Source: Mycobacterium gordonae (GTDB lineage Bacteria; Actinomycetota; Actinomycetes; Mycobacteriales; Mycobacteriaceae). From it: DNA of 64,000 bases. The stretch lies in NCBI RefSeq assembly GCF_001417955.2, contig NZ_LKTM01000013.1:1-64000 (forward strand), given 5' to 3'. The translations under genes and the position numbers were made by a program. Positions 21,640 through 29,260 of the stretch are shown here, in pieces (the stretch's first letter is position 1; each line of letters opens with the position of its first letter). Below the pieces are notes generated by a model. The model saw only the letters and a program-made list of their open reading frames with translations, made no database searches and was not told where the DNA came from.

Positions 21640-22614
21640 ATGACGAGGAGTTCTGAGATCCCCGCTTCCAACCCGCACGCCACCGCCGAGCAGGTGGAGG
21701 CGGCGCGGCACGACAGCAAGCTCGCCCAGGTGCTCTACCACGACTGGGAAGCCGAGAGCTACGACGACAAATGGTCGATCTCCTACGACCAGCGCTGCAT
21801 CGACTACGCCCGCGGCCGCTTCGACGCGATCGTGCCCGACGAGGTGATCCGCGAGCTGCCGTACGACCGTGCGCTGGAACTCGGCTGCGGCACCGGCTTC
21901 TTCCTGCTCAACCTGATCCAGGCCGGGGTGGCGCGGCGCGGGTCCGTCACCGACCTGTCGCCCGGCATGGTCAAGGTCGCCACCCGCAACGGGCAGTCGC
22001 TGGGCCTGGACATCGACGGCCGGGTCGCCGACGCCGAAGGCATTCCGTACGACGACAACACCTTCGATCTGGTGGTCGGGCACGCCGTGTTGCACCACAT
22101 TCCGGACGTCGAGCTGTCGCTGCGCGAGGTGCTGCGCGTGCTCAAGCCGGGCGGCCGGTTCGTGTTCGCCGGCGAGCCGACCACCGTCGGCAACGGCTAC
22201 GCCCGAGCCCTGGCGGACCTGACGTGGAACGTCACCATCCGCGCGGTGAAGCTGCCCGGGCTCGGGAGTTGGCGTCGCCCGCAGGAGGAGATCGACGAAA
22301 ACTCGCGGGCCGCGGCCCTGGAATGGATCGTCGACCTGCACACCTTCGACCCCAAGGACCTGGAGCGGATGGCCGCCAACGCCGGCGCGGTCGAGGTCAG
22401 AACCGCCAGCGAGGAGTTCACCGCCGCCATGCTCGGCTGGCCGGTGCGCACCTTCGAGTCGACGGTCCCGCCCGGAAAGCTGGGCTGGGGCTGGGCGAAG
22501 TTCGCCTTCAACGGCTGGAAGGCGCTGAGCTGGGTGGACGCCAACGTCTGGCGGCACGTCGCGCCGAAGGGCTGGTTCTACAACGTGATGGTCACCGGGG
22601 TCAAACCCTCCTGA
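21640..22614 (+). CDS. SAM-dependent methyltransferase (Rv3038c-like)
   Basis: 324 aa from ATG 21640, 10 bp after echA17. Class I methyltransferase: motif I ALELGCGTGFFLLNL (about residue 78), motif II VTDLSPGMVK, motif IV FDLVVGHAVLHHI and post-I VLKPGGRFVFAGEP. The C-terminal 110 residues are specific to actinobacterial homologues. Substrate unknown. Confidence 0.9.
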   Translation: MTRSSEIPASNPHATAEQVEAARHDSKLAQVLYHDWEAESYDDKWSISYDQRCIDYARGRFDAIVPDEVIRELPYDRALELGCGTGFFLLNLIQAGVARRGSVTDLSPGMVKVATRNGQSLGLDIDGRVADAEGIPYDDNTFDLVVGHAVLHHIPDVELSLREVLRVLKPGGRFVFAGEPTTVGNGYARALADLTWNVTIRAVKLPGLGSWRRPQEEIDENSRAAALEWIVDLHTFDPKDLERMAANAGAVEVRTASEEFTAAMLGWPVRTFESTVPPGKLGWGWAKFAFNGWKALSWVDANVWRHVAPKGWFYNVMVTGVKPS

Positions 22615-23792
22615 CGGTCTTCACCTGCGACGACGTCGGTTATCTGCGCTCGGAGTCGGGCGCCGCGGCGCTGGCCGCCGTCGCCGAGTTCGAGTTGAGC
22701 GACACCACCCTGATCGCCGACATCGCCGCCGTGCGCGCGCGTTTCGGTGAGCGGACTCCGGTGCTGGTGGAGACGACGCGGCTGCGTCGCCAGGCCACCG
22801 ACAAGCTCGGCGAACTGGGTGATGTGTCGCGGTGGCTGTTCACCGACGAAGCGCTGCAGCAGTCCACCGCCGCACGCGTCGCCCGGCATCGCGCGCGCCG
22901 GTTGGCCGGACGGGTCGTGCACGACGCGACCTGCTCGATCGGCACGGAGCCGGCGGCCCTGCACGGCGTGGCCGAGCTGGTGATCGGCAGCGACATCGAC
23001 CCGGTCCGGCTGGCGATGGCGCGCCACAACCTGGGGACCAAAACAGCGCTGTGCCGAGCCGATGCGCTGCATCCGGTCACCCGCGACGCGGCCGTCATCG
23101 TCGATCCCGCGCGCCGCAGCGGCGGCCGGCGCCGCTTCAGCCCGGCCGACTACCGGCCCGCCCTGGGCCCGTTGCTGCAGGCCTACCGTGGCCGGGACCT
23201 GGCGGTGAAGTGCTCTCCTGGAATCGATTTCGACGAACTCGGCCGACTCGGATTCGACGGGGAGATCGAGGTGACGTCGTACGGCGGCTCGGTCCGGGAG
23301 GCGTGTCTGTGGTCGGGCGCTCTGGCGGGTGTGCGCCGGCGCGCGAGCGTCCTGGACCGCGACGAACAGATCACCTCGGCCGATTCCGACGACTGCGCGG
23401 TCGGGCCGGCGGGCCGTTGGATCGTCGATCCCGACGGCGCCGTCGTCCGCGCCGGGCTGGTCCGGCACTACGGCGCCCGGCACGGATTGTGGCAACTCGA
23501 CCCCGATATCGCCTACCTGTCCGGTGACCGGCTGCCGCCCGGAGTGCGTGGGTTCGAGGTCCTCGAGCAGCTGGCCTTCGACGAACGGCGGTTGCGTCAG
23601 GCGCTGACGGCACTGGACTGTGGCGCAGCCGAAATCCTGGTCCGCGGCGTCCAGGTGGACCCTGACGCCCTGCGCCGGCGACTGCGGCTGCGGGGCGGTG
23701 CGGCGCTGTCGGTGGTGATCGCCCGGATCGGACGCAGCGGCGCGAAGAGCGCCAGTCACGCGGTGGCCTACGTTTGCCGTCCGTCTCGGTAA
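22611..23792 (+). CDS. THUMP-like/SAM-dependent methyltransferase-fold protein (Rv3037c-like) with a non-canonical start
   Basis: 393 aa when read from a CTG at 22611 that overlaps the previous stop (CTGA). The frame VFTCDDVGYLRSESGAAALA aligns with the N-terminus of Rv3037c, but the position of its start codon is GTC here. No ATG, GTG or TTG is available until TTG 22695 or GTG 22731, which would delete 28-40 conserved residues. A Rossmann methyltransferase core follows: DATCSIGTEPAAL, then VIGSDIDPVRLAMARHN and VIVDPARRSGGRRR. Function unknown; it may be RNA-related. Confidence 0.85.
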   Translation: MTVFTCDDVGYLRSESGAAALAAVAEFELSDTTLIADIAAVRARFGERTPVLVETTRLRRQATDKLGELGDVSRWLFTDEALQQSTAARVARHRARRLAGRVVHDATCSIGTEPAALHGVAELVIGSDIDPVRLAMARHNLGTKTALCRADALHPVTRDAAVIVDPARRSGGRRRFSPADYRPALGPLLQAYRGRDLAVKCSPGIDFDELGRLGFDGEIEVTSYGGSVREACLWSGALAGVRRRASVLDRDEQITSADSDDCAVGPAGRWIVDPDGAVVRAGLVRHYGARHGLWQLDPDIAYLSGDRLPPGVRGFEVLEQLAFDERRLRQALTALDCGAAEILVRGVQVDPDALRRRLRLRGGAALSVVIARIGRSGAKSASHAVAYVCRPSR

Positions 23793-23875
23793 CGCCGGGT
23801 ACGCTGACGGCGATTACCTCATAGGGCGTACTCACGCCACTTTGGTGTGCAAAAACTGCAAGGACAGAAACGACG

Positions 23876-24559
23876 ATGCGTTACCTGATAGCGGCCGCAG
23901 CGCTGACCGCTGCCGCGGTGATGGGCTGGCCGGCCAGCGCCGCGCCGCCGTCCTGTGCCGCACTGGGCGGCTCGGTCGAGGCTGCCCAGACCTGCCACAT
24001 CCATCAATCCAGCGCCACCTACACGCTGGACATGACGTTTCCCGTCGACTATCCCGACCAGCAGGCGCTGACCGACTACATCACGCAGAACCGCGACGGC
24101 TTCGTCAACGTCGCGCAGAGTTCGGGCGGCCGGCGCGACCAGCCCTATCAGATGGACGCGACCAACGAACAACACAGCTCCGGACAGCCACCCCGCACCC
24201 GCAGCGTGGTGCTGAAGTTCTTCCAGGACCTCGGCGGAGCCCGCCCGTCCAACTGGTTCAAGGCGTTCAACTACAACCTGGGGACGAAGCAGCCCATCAC
24301 GTTCGACACGCTGTTCGCGCCCAACACCAATGCGCTGGACGCCATCTTCCCGATCGTCCAGCGCGAACTGGAGCACCAGACCGGCCTGGGCGTGGCGATC
24401 TCGCCGGGCGCCGGCCATGACCCGACCAACTACCAGAACTTCGCCATCACCGACGACGCGCTGATCTTCTACTTCGCCCAGGGCGAGTTGCTGCCGTCCT
24501 TCGCCGGGTCCACCCAGGTCCAGGTGCCGCGGGGCTCGATCCCGCCGCTGGCCATCTAA
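23876..24559 (+). CDS. TB22.2: Secreted protein of the TB22.2 family (Rv3036c-like)
   Basis: 227 aa. The Sec signal peptide MRYLIAAAALTAAAVMGWPA ends with a probable cut after ASA. The mature part (about 23-227) resembles DUF3298/RsiV-like domains: YTLDMTFPVDYPDQQALTDY, NLGTKQPITFDTLFAP and TDDALIFYFAQGELLPS. Cys pairs near the mature N-terminus may form a disulfide. TB22.2 is a culture-filtrate antigen of M. tuberculosis; esterase activity has been reported for the homologue. RBS AAGGA lies upstream. Confidence 0.92.
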   Translation: MRYLIAAAALTAAAVMGWPASAAPPSCAALGGSVEAAQTCHIHQSSATYTLDMTFPVDYPDQQALTDYITQNRDGFVNVAQSSGGRRDQPYQMDATNEQHSSGQPPRTRSVVLKFFQDLGGARPSNWFKAFNYNLGTKQPITFDTLFAPNTNALDAIFPIVQRELEHQTGLGVAISPGAGHDPTNYQNFAITDDALIFYFAQGELLPSFAGSTQVQVPRGSIPPLAI

Positions 24560-24627
24560 TGGACGTTCACTCCGCGCCTGCGGCGACGAAATGCGAGTAG
24601 CTCGCGCCCTCAACGCAGAGTCAACGG

Positions 24628-25890
24628 TTAGACCGGGTCGAAGGAATAGATCTGGCCGTCGCTGGTGGCGGCCACCACTCGCCGGTCCTTGCCTACCGCA
24701 ACGCCCAGTGCGGACCCGGTGGCCGCCGGCAGCGGATAGCTGTTGACGGTGTGGCCGTCGCGCGGGTCGAAGACCAGCAGGCTCATGCCCGCGGCCACGG
24801 TGTAGCCGACATCGCCGGCCACCGACGACGTCGAGAGCGGGGTGACGTCATCGCGTCGCCAGGCGGGGTCGGCATGGTCGCCCCTGTCGCGGAACGCGGC
24901 CAGCCGGGTGTCGGGGCCGCCGCCGGAGACGATCAGCCCCTGCGGGGTGACGCTGGGCGGCGTCTGTGCCGTAAAACCAAGCGGCACAGACCATTTCACC
25001 TTCCCGTCCGCGGCGTGCAAAGCCCACAGCCGTTGGTCGCGTCCGTTGACATAGACGGTGGTTCCGTCGGCCGACAAGACTGGACTGGCAAGCACCCCGG
25101 CACCGACGGCGTCGCTGGTCCACTCGCGGGACAGCTGACCCCCGCGGTACTTCAGGCCGATCAGCCCCGCGGCGGGTGCCCCCGGCTGCCAGACATTGAC
25201 CACCACCGTCCCGCTCGCCGTCGAGAACGCGGGTGCGGCCGCCACCGGGCAGCCCGCGCGCGCCGGCGCGCAGTCGGCCAGCCCGCGCGTGGCATCTGCC
25301 GGGTCGACGCCGTCCACCAGATCCAGTGCGGTGCCGACGACGGCGCCGCGGTGCGTGTCGAACACCAGCATCTGGCCCAGGTGCGTACTCACCAGCAGGT
25401 GGCCGTCGCCCAGGAACCGCGGAGTGGTCGGCATCCCGATCACCGGCTCCCTCCAGCGGGTCCACTGAGTCGGCGGGAACGAGATGATCGCCCCGGGCTG
25501 CCCGACGTAAAGGTTGTCAAAGCCGTCGAACAGCGGGCCACCGAAGCCGCCGCCCTGCACCAGCCGGGTGCACCAGCGTTGCCGGCCGTTATTGACTTCC
25601 CATTCCGTGAACGAGCAGCCGCCGGGGGTCTGTGCATTGAGCGCCAGGAAGCCGCGCGCTCCGAGCGCCGGTCCGGCCGCCAGGCTTCCCTTGGCCGAAC
25701 GGGTCCACCGCAGCACCAGCTTGCCGGCCCCGGTGGTCGGGCTGTAGCTGCTGTTGGCCGCATCGCCGTACTGTGCCGGCCAGCCCAGCGCGGGAGCCGC
25801 GTCCACCCAGGAGTCGGTGTTGCCGCAACCGCCGAGCGCGAGGGTGAGGATGGTCACCAGGACAGGCGTCAGGAGACGTCGCGCGAGCAC
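24628..25890 (-). CDS. PQQ/WD-like beta-propeller lipoprotein (Rv3035-like)
   Basis: About 420 aa from GTG 25890. The signal peptide ends in the lipobox LALGGC (near residue 22), and the mature protein begins GNTDSWVDAAPALGWPAQYG. Repeated blades such as FDNLYVGQPGAIISFP, TTVYVNGRDQRLWALHAADG and ATSDGQIYSFDPV indicate a PQQ-like beta-propeller exposed outside the membrane. A longer in-frame reading to 26238 has no conserved sequence and overlaps the divergent acetyltransferase, so it is rejected. Function unknown. Confidence 0.88.
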   Translation of the reverse strand: MLARRLLTPVLVTILTLALGGCGNTDSWVDAAPALGWPAQYGDAANSSYSPTTGAGKLVLRWTRSAKGSLAAGPALGARGFLALNAQTPGGCSFTEWEVNNGRQRWCTRLVQGGGFGGPLFDGFDNLYVGQPGAIISFPPTQWTRWREPVIGMPTTPRFLGDGHLLVSTHLGQMLVFDTHRGAVVGTALDLVDGVDPADATRGLADCAPARAGCPVAAAPAFSTASGTVVVNVWQPGAPAAGLIGLKYRGGQLSREWTSDAVGAGVLASPVLSADGTTVYVNGRDQRLWALHAADGKVKWSVPLGFTAQTPPSVTPQGLIVSGGGPDTRLAAFRDRGDHADPAWRRDDVTPLSTSSVAGDVGYTVAAGMSLLVFDPRDGHTVNSYPLPAATGSALGVAVGKDRRVVAATSDGQIYSFDPV

Positions 25891-25932
25891 ACGTGAGGGT
25901 ATCGCGCGGCGCCTTGGGTAGGCTTGCGGCCC

Positions 25933-26670
25933 ATGACGAGCATGTGGGGTGCTCCGCTCCATCGCAGGTGGCGCGGAGGGAGGCTCAGAGACCCGCGCCA
26001 GGCGAAATTCCTGACGCTGGCTTCGCTGAAATGGGTGCTGCGCAATAAGGCCTACACACCGTGGTACCTGGTGCGATATTGGCGGCTGCTGAAGTTCAAG
26101 CTGCAGAATCCGCACATCATCACCCGCGGCATGGTCTTCCTGGGCAAGGACGTCGAGATCCACTGCACACCCGAGCTGGCGCAGCTGGAGATCGGCCGCT
26201 GGGTGCATATCGGGGACAAGAACACCATCCGGGCGCACGAGGGTTCGCTGCGGTTCGGCGACAAGGTCGTGCTGGGCCGCGACAACGTCATCAACTGCTA
26301 CCTAGACATCGAGCTCGGCGACTCCGCGCTGATGGCCGACTGGTGCTACGTCTGCGACTTCGACCACCGGATGGACGACATCACGCTGCCCATCAAGGAC
26401 CAGGGCATTATCAAGTCACCGGTGCGGATCGGGCCCGACACCTGGATCGGGGTGAAGGTGTCGGTGCTGCGTGGCACCGCGGTCGGGCGAGGTTGCGTGC
26501 TCGGTTCGCACGCGGTGGTTCGCGGCGTGATCCCGGATTATTCGATCGCGGTCGGCGCGCCGGCCAAGGTGGTCAAGAACCGCAAGCTGTCCTGGGAGAC
26601 CTCGGCGGCGCAACGCGCCGAACTGGCCGCCGCCCTGGCTGACATCGAGCGCAAGAAGGCTGCGCAGTAG
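25933..26670 (+). CDS. Hexapeptide-repeat acyltransferase (Rv3034c-like)
   Basis: 245 aa from ATG 25933 (MTSMWGAPLHRRWRG). The left-handed beta-helix runs from about residue 75 to 215 (HIGDKNTIRAHEGSLRFGDK, CYLDIELGDSALMADWCYV), followed by IGPDTWIGVKVSVLRGTAVG and AVGAPAKVVKNR, typical of the LacA/WecH O-acetyltransferase group. A basic N-terminus may associate with membrane. It probably acetylates or succinylates an envelope glycan. It is divergent from the Rv3035-like lipoprotein, with only about 40 bp between the starts. Confidence 0.92.
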   Translation: MTSMWGAPLHRRWRGGRLRDPRQAKFLTLASLKWVLRNKAYTPWYLVRYWRLLKFKLQNPHIITRGMVFLGKDVEIHCTPELAQLEIGRWVHIGDKNTIRAHEGSLRFGDKVVLGRDNVINCYLDIELGDSALMADWCYVCDFDHRMDDITLPIKDQGIIKSPVRIGPDTWIGVKVSVLRGTAVGRGCVLGSHAVVRGVIPDYSIAVGAPAKVVKNRKLSWETSAAQRAELAAALADIERKKAAQ

Positions 26671-26776
26671 GCAAGGCTTGCTGGGCGGCCGCGACACTGA
26701 CAGCACGCACACGACACGCCGCCGAGCGTGTACGCAGCGTCAATCTCGACGGCCCCCACGCGACGGTGACAACGGC

Positions 26777-27322
26777 CTACTCGGGGTGGTCATCGACCTT
26801 GAAGTCGAAGTTGACGTCGCCGCCGACCACCTCGGTGACGGTGACGTTGATGCCGTACTTGGAGCTACCGTCGGTGAGTTGGCAGCGCAGCGTGGCGCCC
26901 TCGACGCCCTTCAGGTTGTCCGGGCAGGTCACGGCATCGGGCCGCTGACCGACCTGTTGGTACAGCTTGTCGCTGATGATGTGGGCGACGTGGTCCTTGT
27001 CGACCGTTTCGACCATGTCGAATTTGACGTCCTTGCCTTCGACGCTGGTGACGGTGACGTTGACGTTGTAGGTGTCGTCCTTGACCTTCATCTCGCAGTT
27101 CGTCTGCGCGCCAACCTTGGCCGGCAGGTCGTCCGGACAGCTGACCGAGCTGGGCTTGTTGCCCTTGGCGTCGGTCATCTTGGTGATGATCTGGCCGGCG
27201 ACGTCCTTCTTGCTCACCGTTTTGGGACCCGACGATCCGACCGAACACGAGCACGCCCCGGCGCTGGCCATCAGGCCGACGGCGGCCCCCGAGACCAGCA
27301 GTGTCCGAACGAACCGAGCCAT
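26777..27322 (-). CDS. Secreted protein with two DUF4333 repeats (Rv3033-like)
   Basis: 181 aa from ATG 27322 with GGGAGGC RBS. The signal sequence (1-27) ends ASAGACSCSVG; the Cys context is a weak lipobox. Two tandem DUF4333 domains follow: SCPDDLPAKVGAQTNCEMKV and TCPDNLKGVEGATLRCQL, each with a Cys pair and an NVTVT strand. Function unknown. This is the last core gene before the pigment island; in M. tuberculosis the next gene is Rv3032. Confidence 0.88.
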   Translation of the reverse strand: MARFVRTLLVSGAAVGLMASAGACSCSVGSSGPKTVSKKDVAGQIITKMTDAKGNKPSSVSCPDDLPAKVGAQTNCEMKVKDDTYNVNVTVTSVEGKDVKFDMVETVDKDHVAHIISDKLYQQVGQRPDAVTCPDNLKGVEGATLRCQLTDGSSKYGINVTVTEVVGGDVNFDFKVDDHPE

Positions 27323-27414
27323 AGCGCCTCCCTGGCGTGTGCAGAACGTTGAGTCGGGGAGATGATTGCACGCCGGACAAAATCTGGGAAGCAATCCGGC
27401 GAAAAGCGCTCTGG

Positions 27415-28749
27415 TCAGCTGATGTCGCGGTAGCGGCGCAACGCCTCGGTCCGCTCGGCGGCGTGGTCGACGATCGGTTCCGGATACCCGTCCGGCCGCT
27501 GCCCCTTCGAGAGATGGGCATCGTCGGCGTCCTTCAATTCGGGGACCCAACGGCGAATGTAATCCCCTGCGGGATCGAACTTTTCGCCCTGCTTTGTCGG
27601 ATTGAACACCCGGAAGTAGGGCGCCGCGTCGGTTCCGCAACCGGCACTCCACTGCCACCCGTGTTGATTGTTGGCCATGTCGCCGTCCACCAGTTGCTCC
27701 AGAAACCAGCGGGCTCCCCACTGCCACGGCAGGTGCAGGTCTTTGACCAGGAAGGAGGCGACGATCATGCGCACCCGGTTGTGCATGAACCCGGTCTCGC
27801 GCAGCTGTCGCATCCCGGCGTCCACGAATGGATAGCCGGTCTCACCCGCCTTCCAGGCCTCGAACCGGCGTTTCGCCTGCGCGTCGGTGTCGGTCTCGAT
27901 GGCGTCGAAATCGCGGTTCCAATTCCACCAGACGCTGTGCGGCCAGTGATGCACGACCGCAGCGTAGAAATCGCGGAATGCCAACTCCCGCAAGTAGGCC
28001 GAGTCGCCCTGGCGCCGCCGGTTGAGGTCGGCGACCATGGTTCGGGGGTGGATGGTGCCGAACTTCAGGTGCGCCGACATCCGGCTGGTGCCCGGCAGAT
28101 CCGGCCGGTTGCGGTCGTCGGCGTAGCCTTTGACACCGCCCTCGAGGAACGTCGCCCACTGCGAAAGTGCCGCTGCCTCACCGGCCGCGAGATCCAGCTC
28201 GACGCCCGGATCGGGGGCCTTCACCTGTTTCCGGTTCTTGACTTCCGACGGGTCCAGCCAGCTTGCTGAATCGGCGCCGGTCGCAGCGGGGGAGCGCCAA
28301 CCGGTTTCGCGCCACCTGCCGAAGAAGGGTGTGAACACCTTGTACGGGGTGCCGTCGTCCTTGGTGACCCGACCGGGCGAGACCAGGTACGGCGAGCCGG
28401 TGGCGACCAGCGGGACCGAGCCCAGCTCGTCGCGCACCAGGTCGTCGCGGCGCCGCCCGAACGGCGTGAAGTCCTCGGAGATGTGCACCGACGACGCGTC
28501 AATCGCTTTGGCCAGGGTGGGGATTCGCTCCTCGGGACGTCCGCGGGTCACTAACAGCCGGCCGCCCAGATCGTCGTTCAGCCCGCGCAGTGAGTCGCCC
28601 AGAAACTGCAGGCGCCGTGGGCCCGACGAGGCTTCCAGCCGGGGATCGAGAACGAAACAGGCCAGCACCTGATCGTTCTCCGCTGCAGCCGCTAGCGCCG
28701 GATGATCACCCAGACGCAGGTCGCGTCGAAACCACAACAAACCCGCCAT
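27415..28749 (-). CDS. phr: Class I deoxyribodipyrimidine (CPD) photolyase
   Basis: 444 aa. The N-terminal alpha/beta antenna domain (LLWFRRDLRLGDHPAL) is followed by the FAD domain with GTSRMSAHLKFGTIHPR, GETGYPFVDAGMRQLRETG, then DGDMANNQHGWQWSAGCGTD and FNPTKQGEKFDP. It repairs UV-induced pyrimidine dimers with light. The start ATG 28749 has AAGGGGG. It is the third gene after mmpL and tspO on the same strand (31-bp gap), an apparent operon. M. tuberculosis lacks this gene. It marks the left border of the pigment island. Confidence 0.95.
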   Translation of the reverse strand: MAGLLWFRRDLRLGDHPALAAAAENDQVLACFVLDPRLEASSGPRRLQFLGDSLRGLNDDLGGRLLVTRGRPEERIPTLAKAIDASSVHISEDFTPFGRRRDDLVRDELGSVPLVATGSPYLVSPGRVTKDDGTPYKVFTPFFGRWRETGWRSPAATGADSASWLDPSEVKNRKQVKAPDPGVELDLAAGEAAALSQWATFLEGGVKGYADDRNRPDLPGTSRMSAHLKFGTIHPRTMVADLNRRRQGDSAYLRELAFRDFYAAVVHHWPHSVWWNWNRDFDAIETDTDAQAKRRFEAWKAGETGYPFVDAGMRQLRETGFMHNRVRMIVASFLVKDLHLPWQWGARWFLEQLVDGDMANNQHGWQWSAGCGTDAAPYFRVFNPTKQGEKFDPAGDYIRRWVPELKDADDAHLSKGQRPDGYPEPIVDHAAERTEALRRYRDIS

Positions 28750-28780
28750 TTTTCGTTTCCCCCTTCAGCGGTCGAGCCCG

Positions 28781-29260
28781 TCAGCGATTGAGCCGCCACA
28801 CACTTGTTGCCAGCACCGTGGCGAATCCACACCACAGTGGGTACGGCAACAACGCCCACCCCTTGCGCGGGTCGGCGTCGACGGCGCGGCGCACCAGATC
28901 GGCACTGCTGACGGTCAGCGCGGCGGCACCCACGGCGGAGGGGCCCAACTTGTGGTAGCGGAAGAACAGCCAGCTCCAACCCGCGTTGATGGCCAGGTTG
29001 ACCCCGAGCGCGGCAATGTAGCCGCGGGCTTCCTCGTCGCGCCCGTCTTCGCGGAACCGGTCGATGGTGTTAGCGGAAGTGACCGCGATATCGGTGTACA
29101 GGCTCGTCCAGGCGATCGGGAAGGCGACTTTGGGTGGCTGGAAGCTCGGCTTGCGGAGTCGGTCGTACCAGCCGGGGGTGCGGTTCGGGCTGGCGACGCT
29201 GCCGGAGGCCGCCGCGGCGGTGACGGCGAGGGCGGTGCCGGCCAGAGTTGACTTACTCAT
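28781..29260 (-). CDS. tspO: TspO/MBR tryptophan-rich sensory protein
   Basis: 159 aa with five transmembrane helices. The family core KPSFQPPKVAFPIAWTSLY (about 37-55) and NAGWSWLFFRYHKLGP are clear, and PYPLWCGFATVLATSVW closes the protein. TspO binds porphyrins and, in Rhodobacter, modulates pigment gene expression in response to oxygen and light. The start overlaps the mmpL stop by 8 bp. Its presence between a transporter and a photolyase suggests a tetrapyrrole or photo-oxidative function; that is inference. Confidence 0.92.
   Translation of the reverse strand: MSKSTLAGTALAVTAAAASGSVASPNRTPGWYDRLRKPSFQPPKVAFPIAWTSLYTDIAVTSANTIDRFREDGRDEEARGYIAALGVNLAINAGWSWLFFRYHKLGPSAVGAAALTVSSADLVRRAVDADPRKGWALLPYPLWCGFATVLATSVWRLNR

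Noticed and set aside
24628..26238. Long upstream extension of the Rv3035-like lipoprotein
   Set aside because: It would put the signal peptide inside the protein and overlap the divergent acetyltransferase gene.
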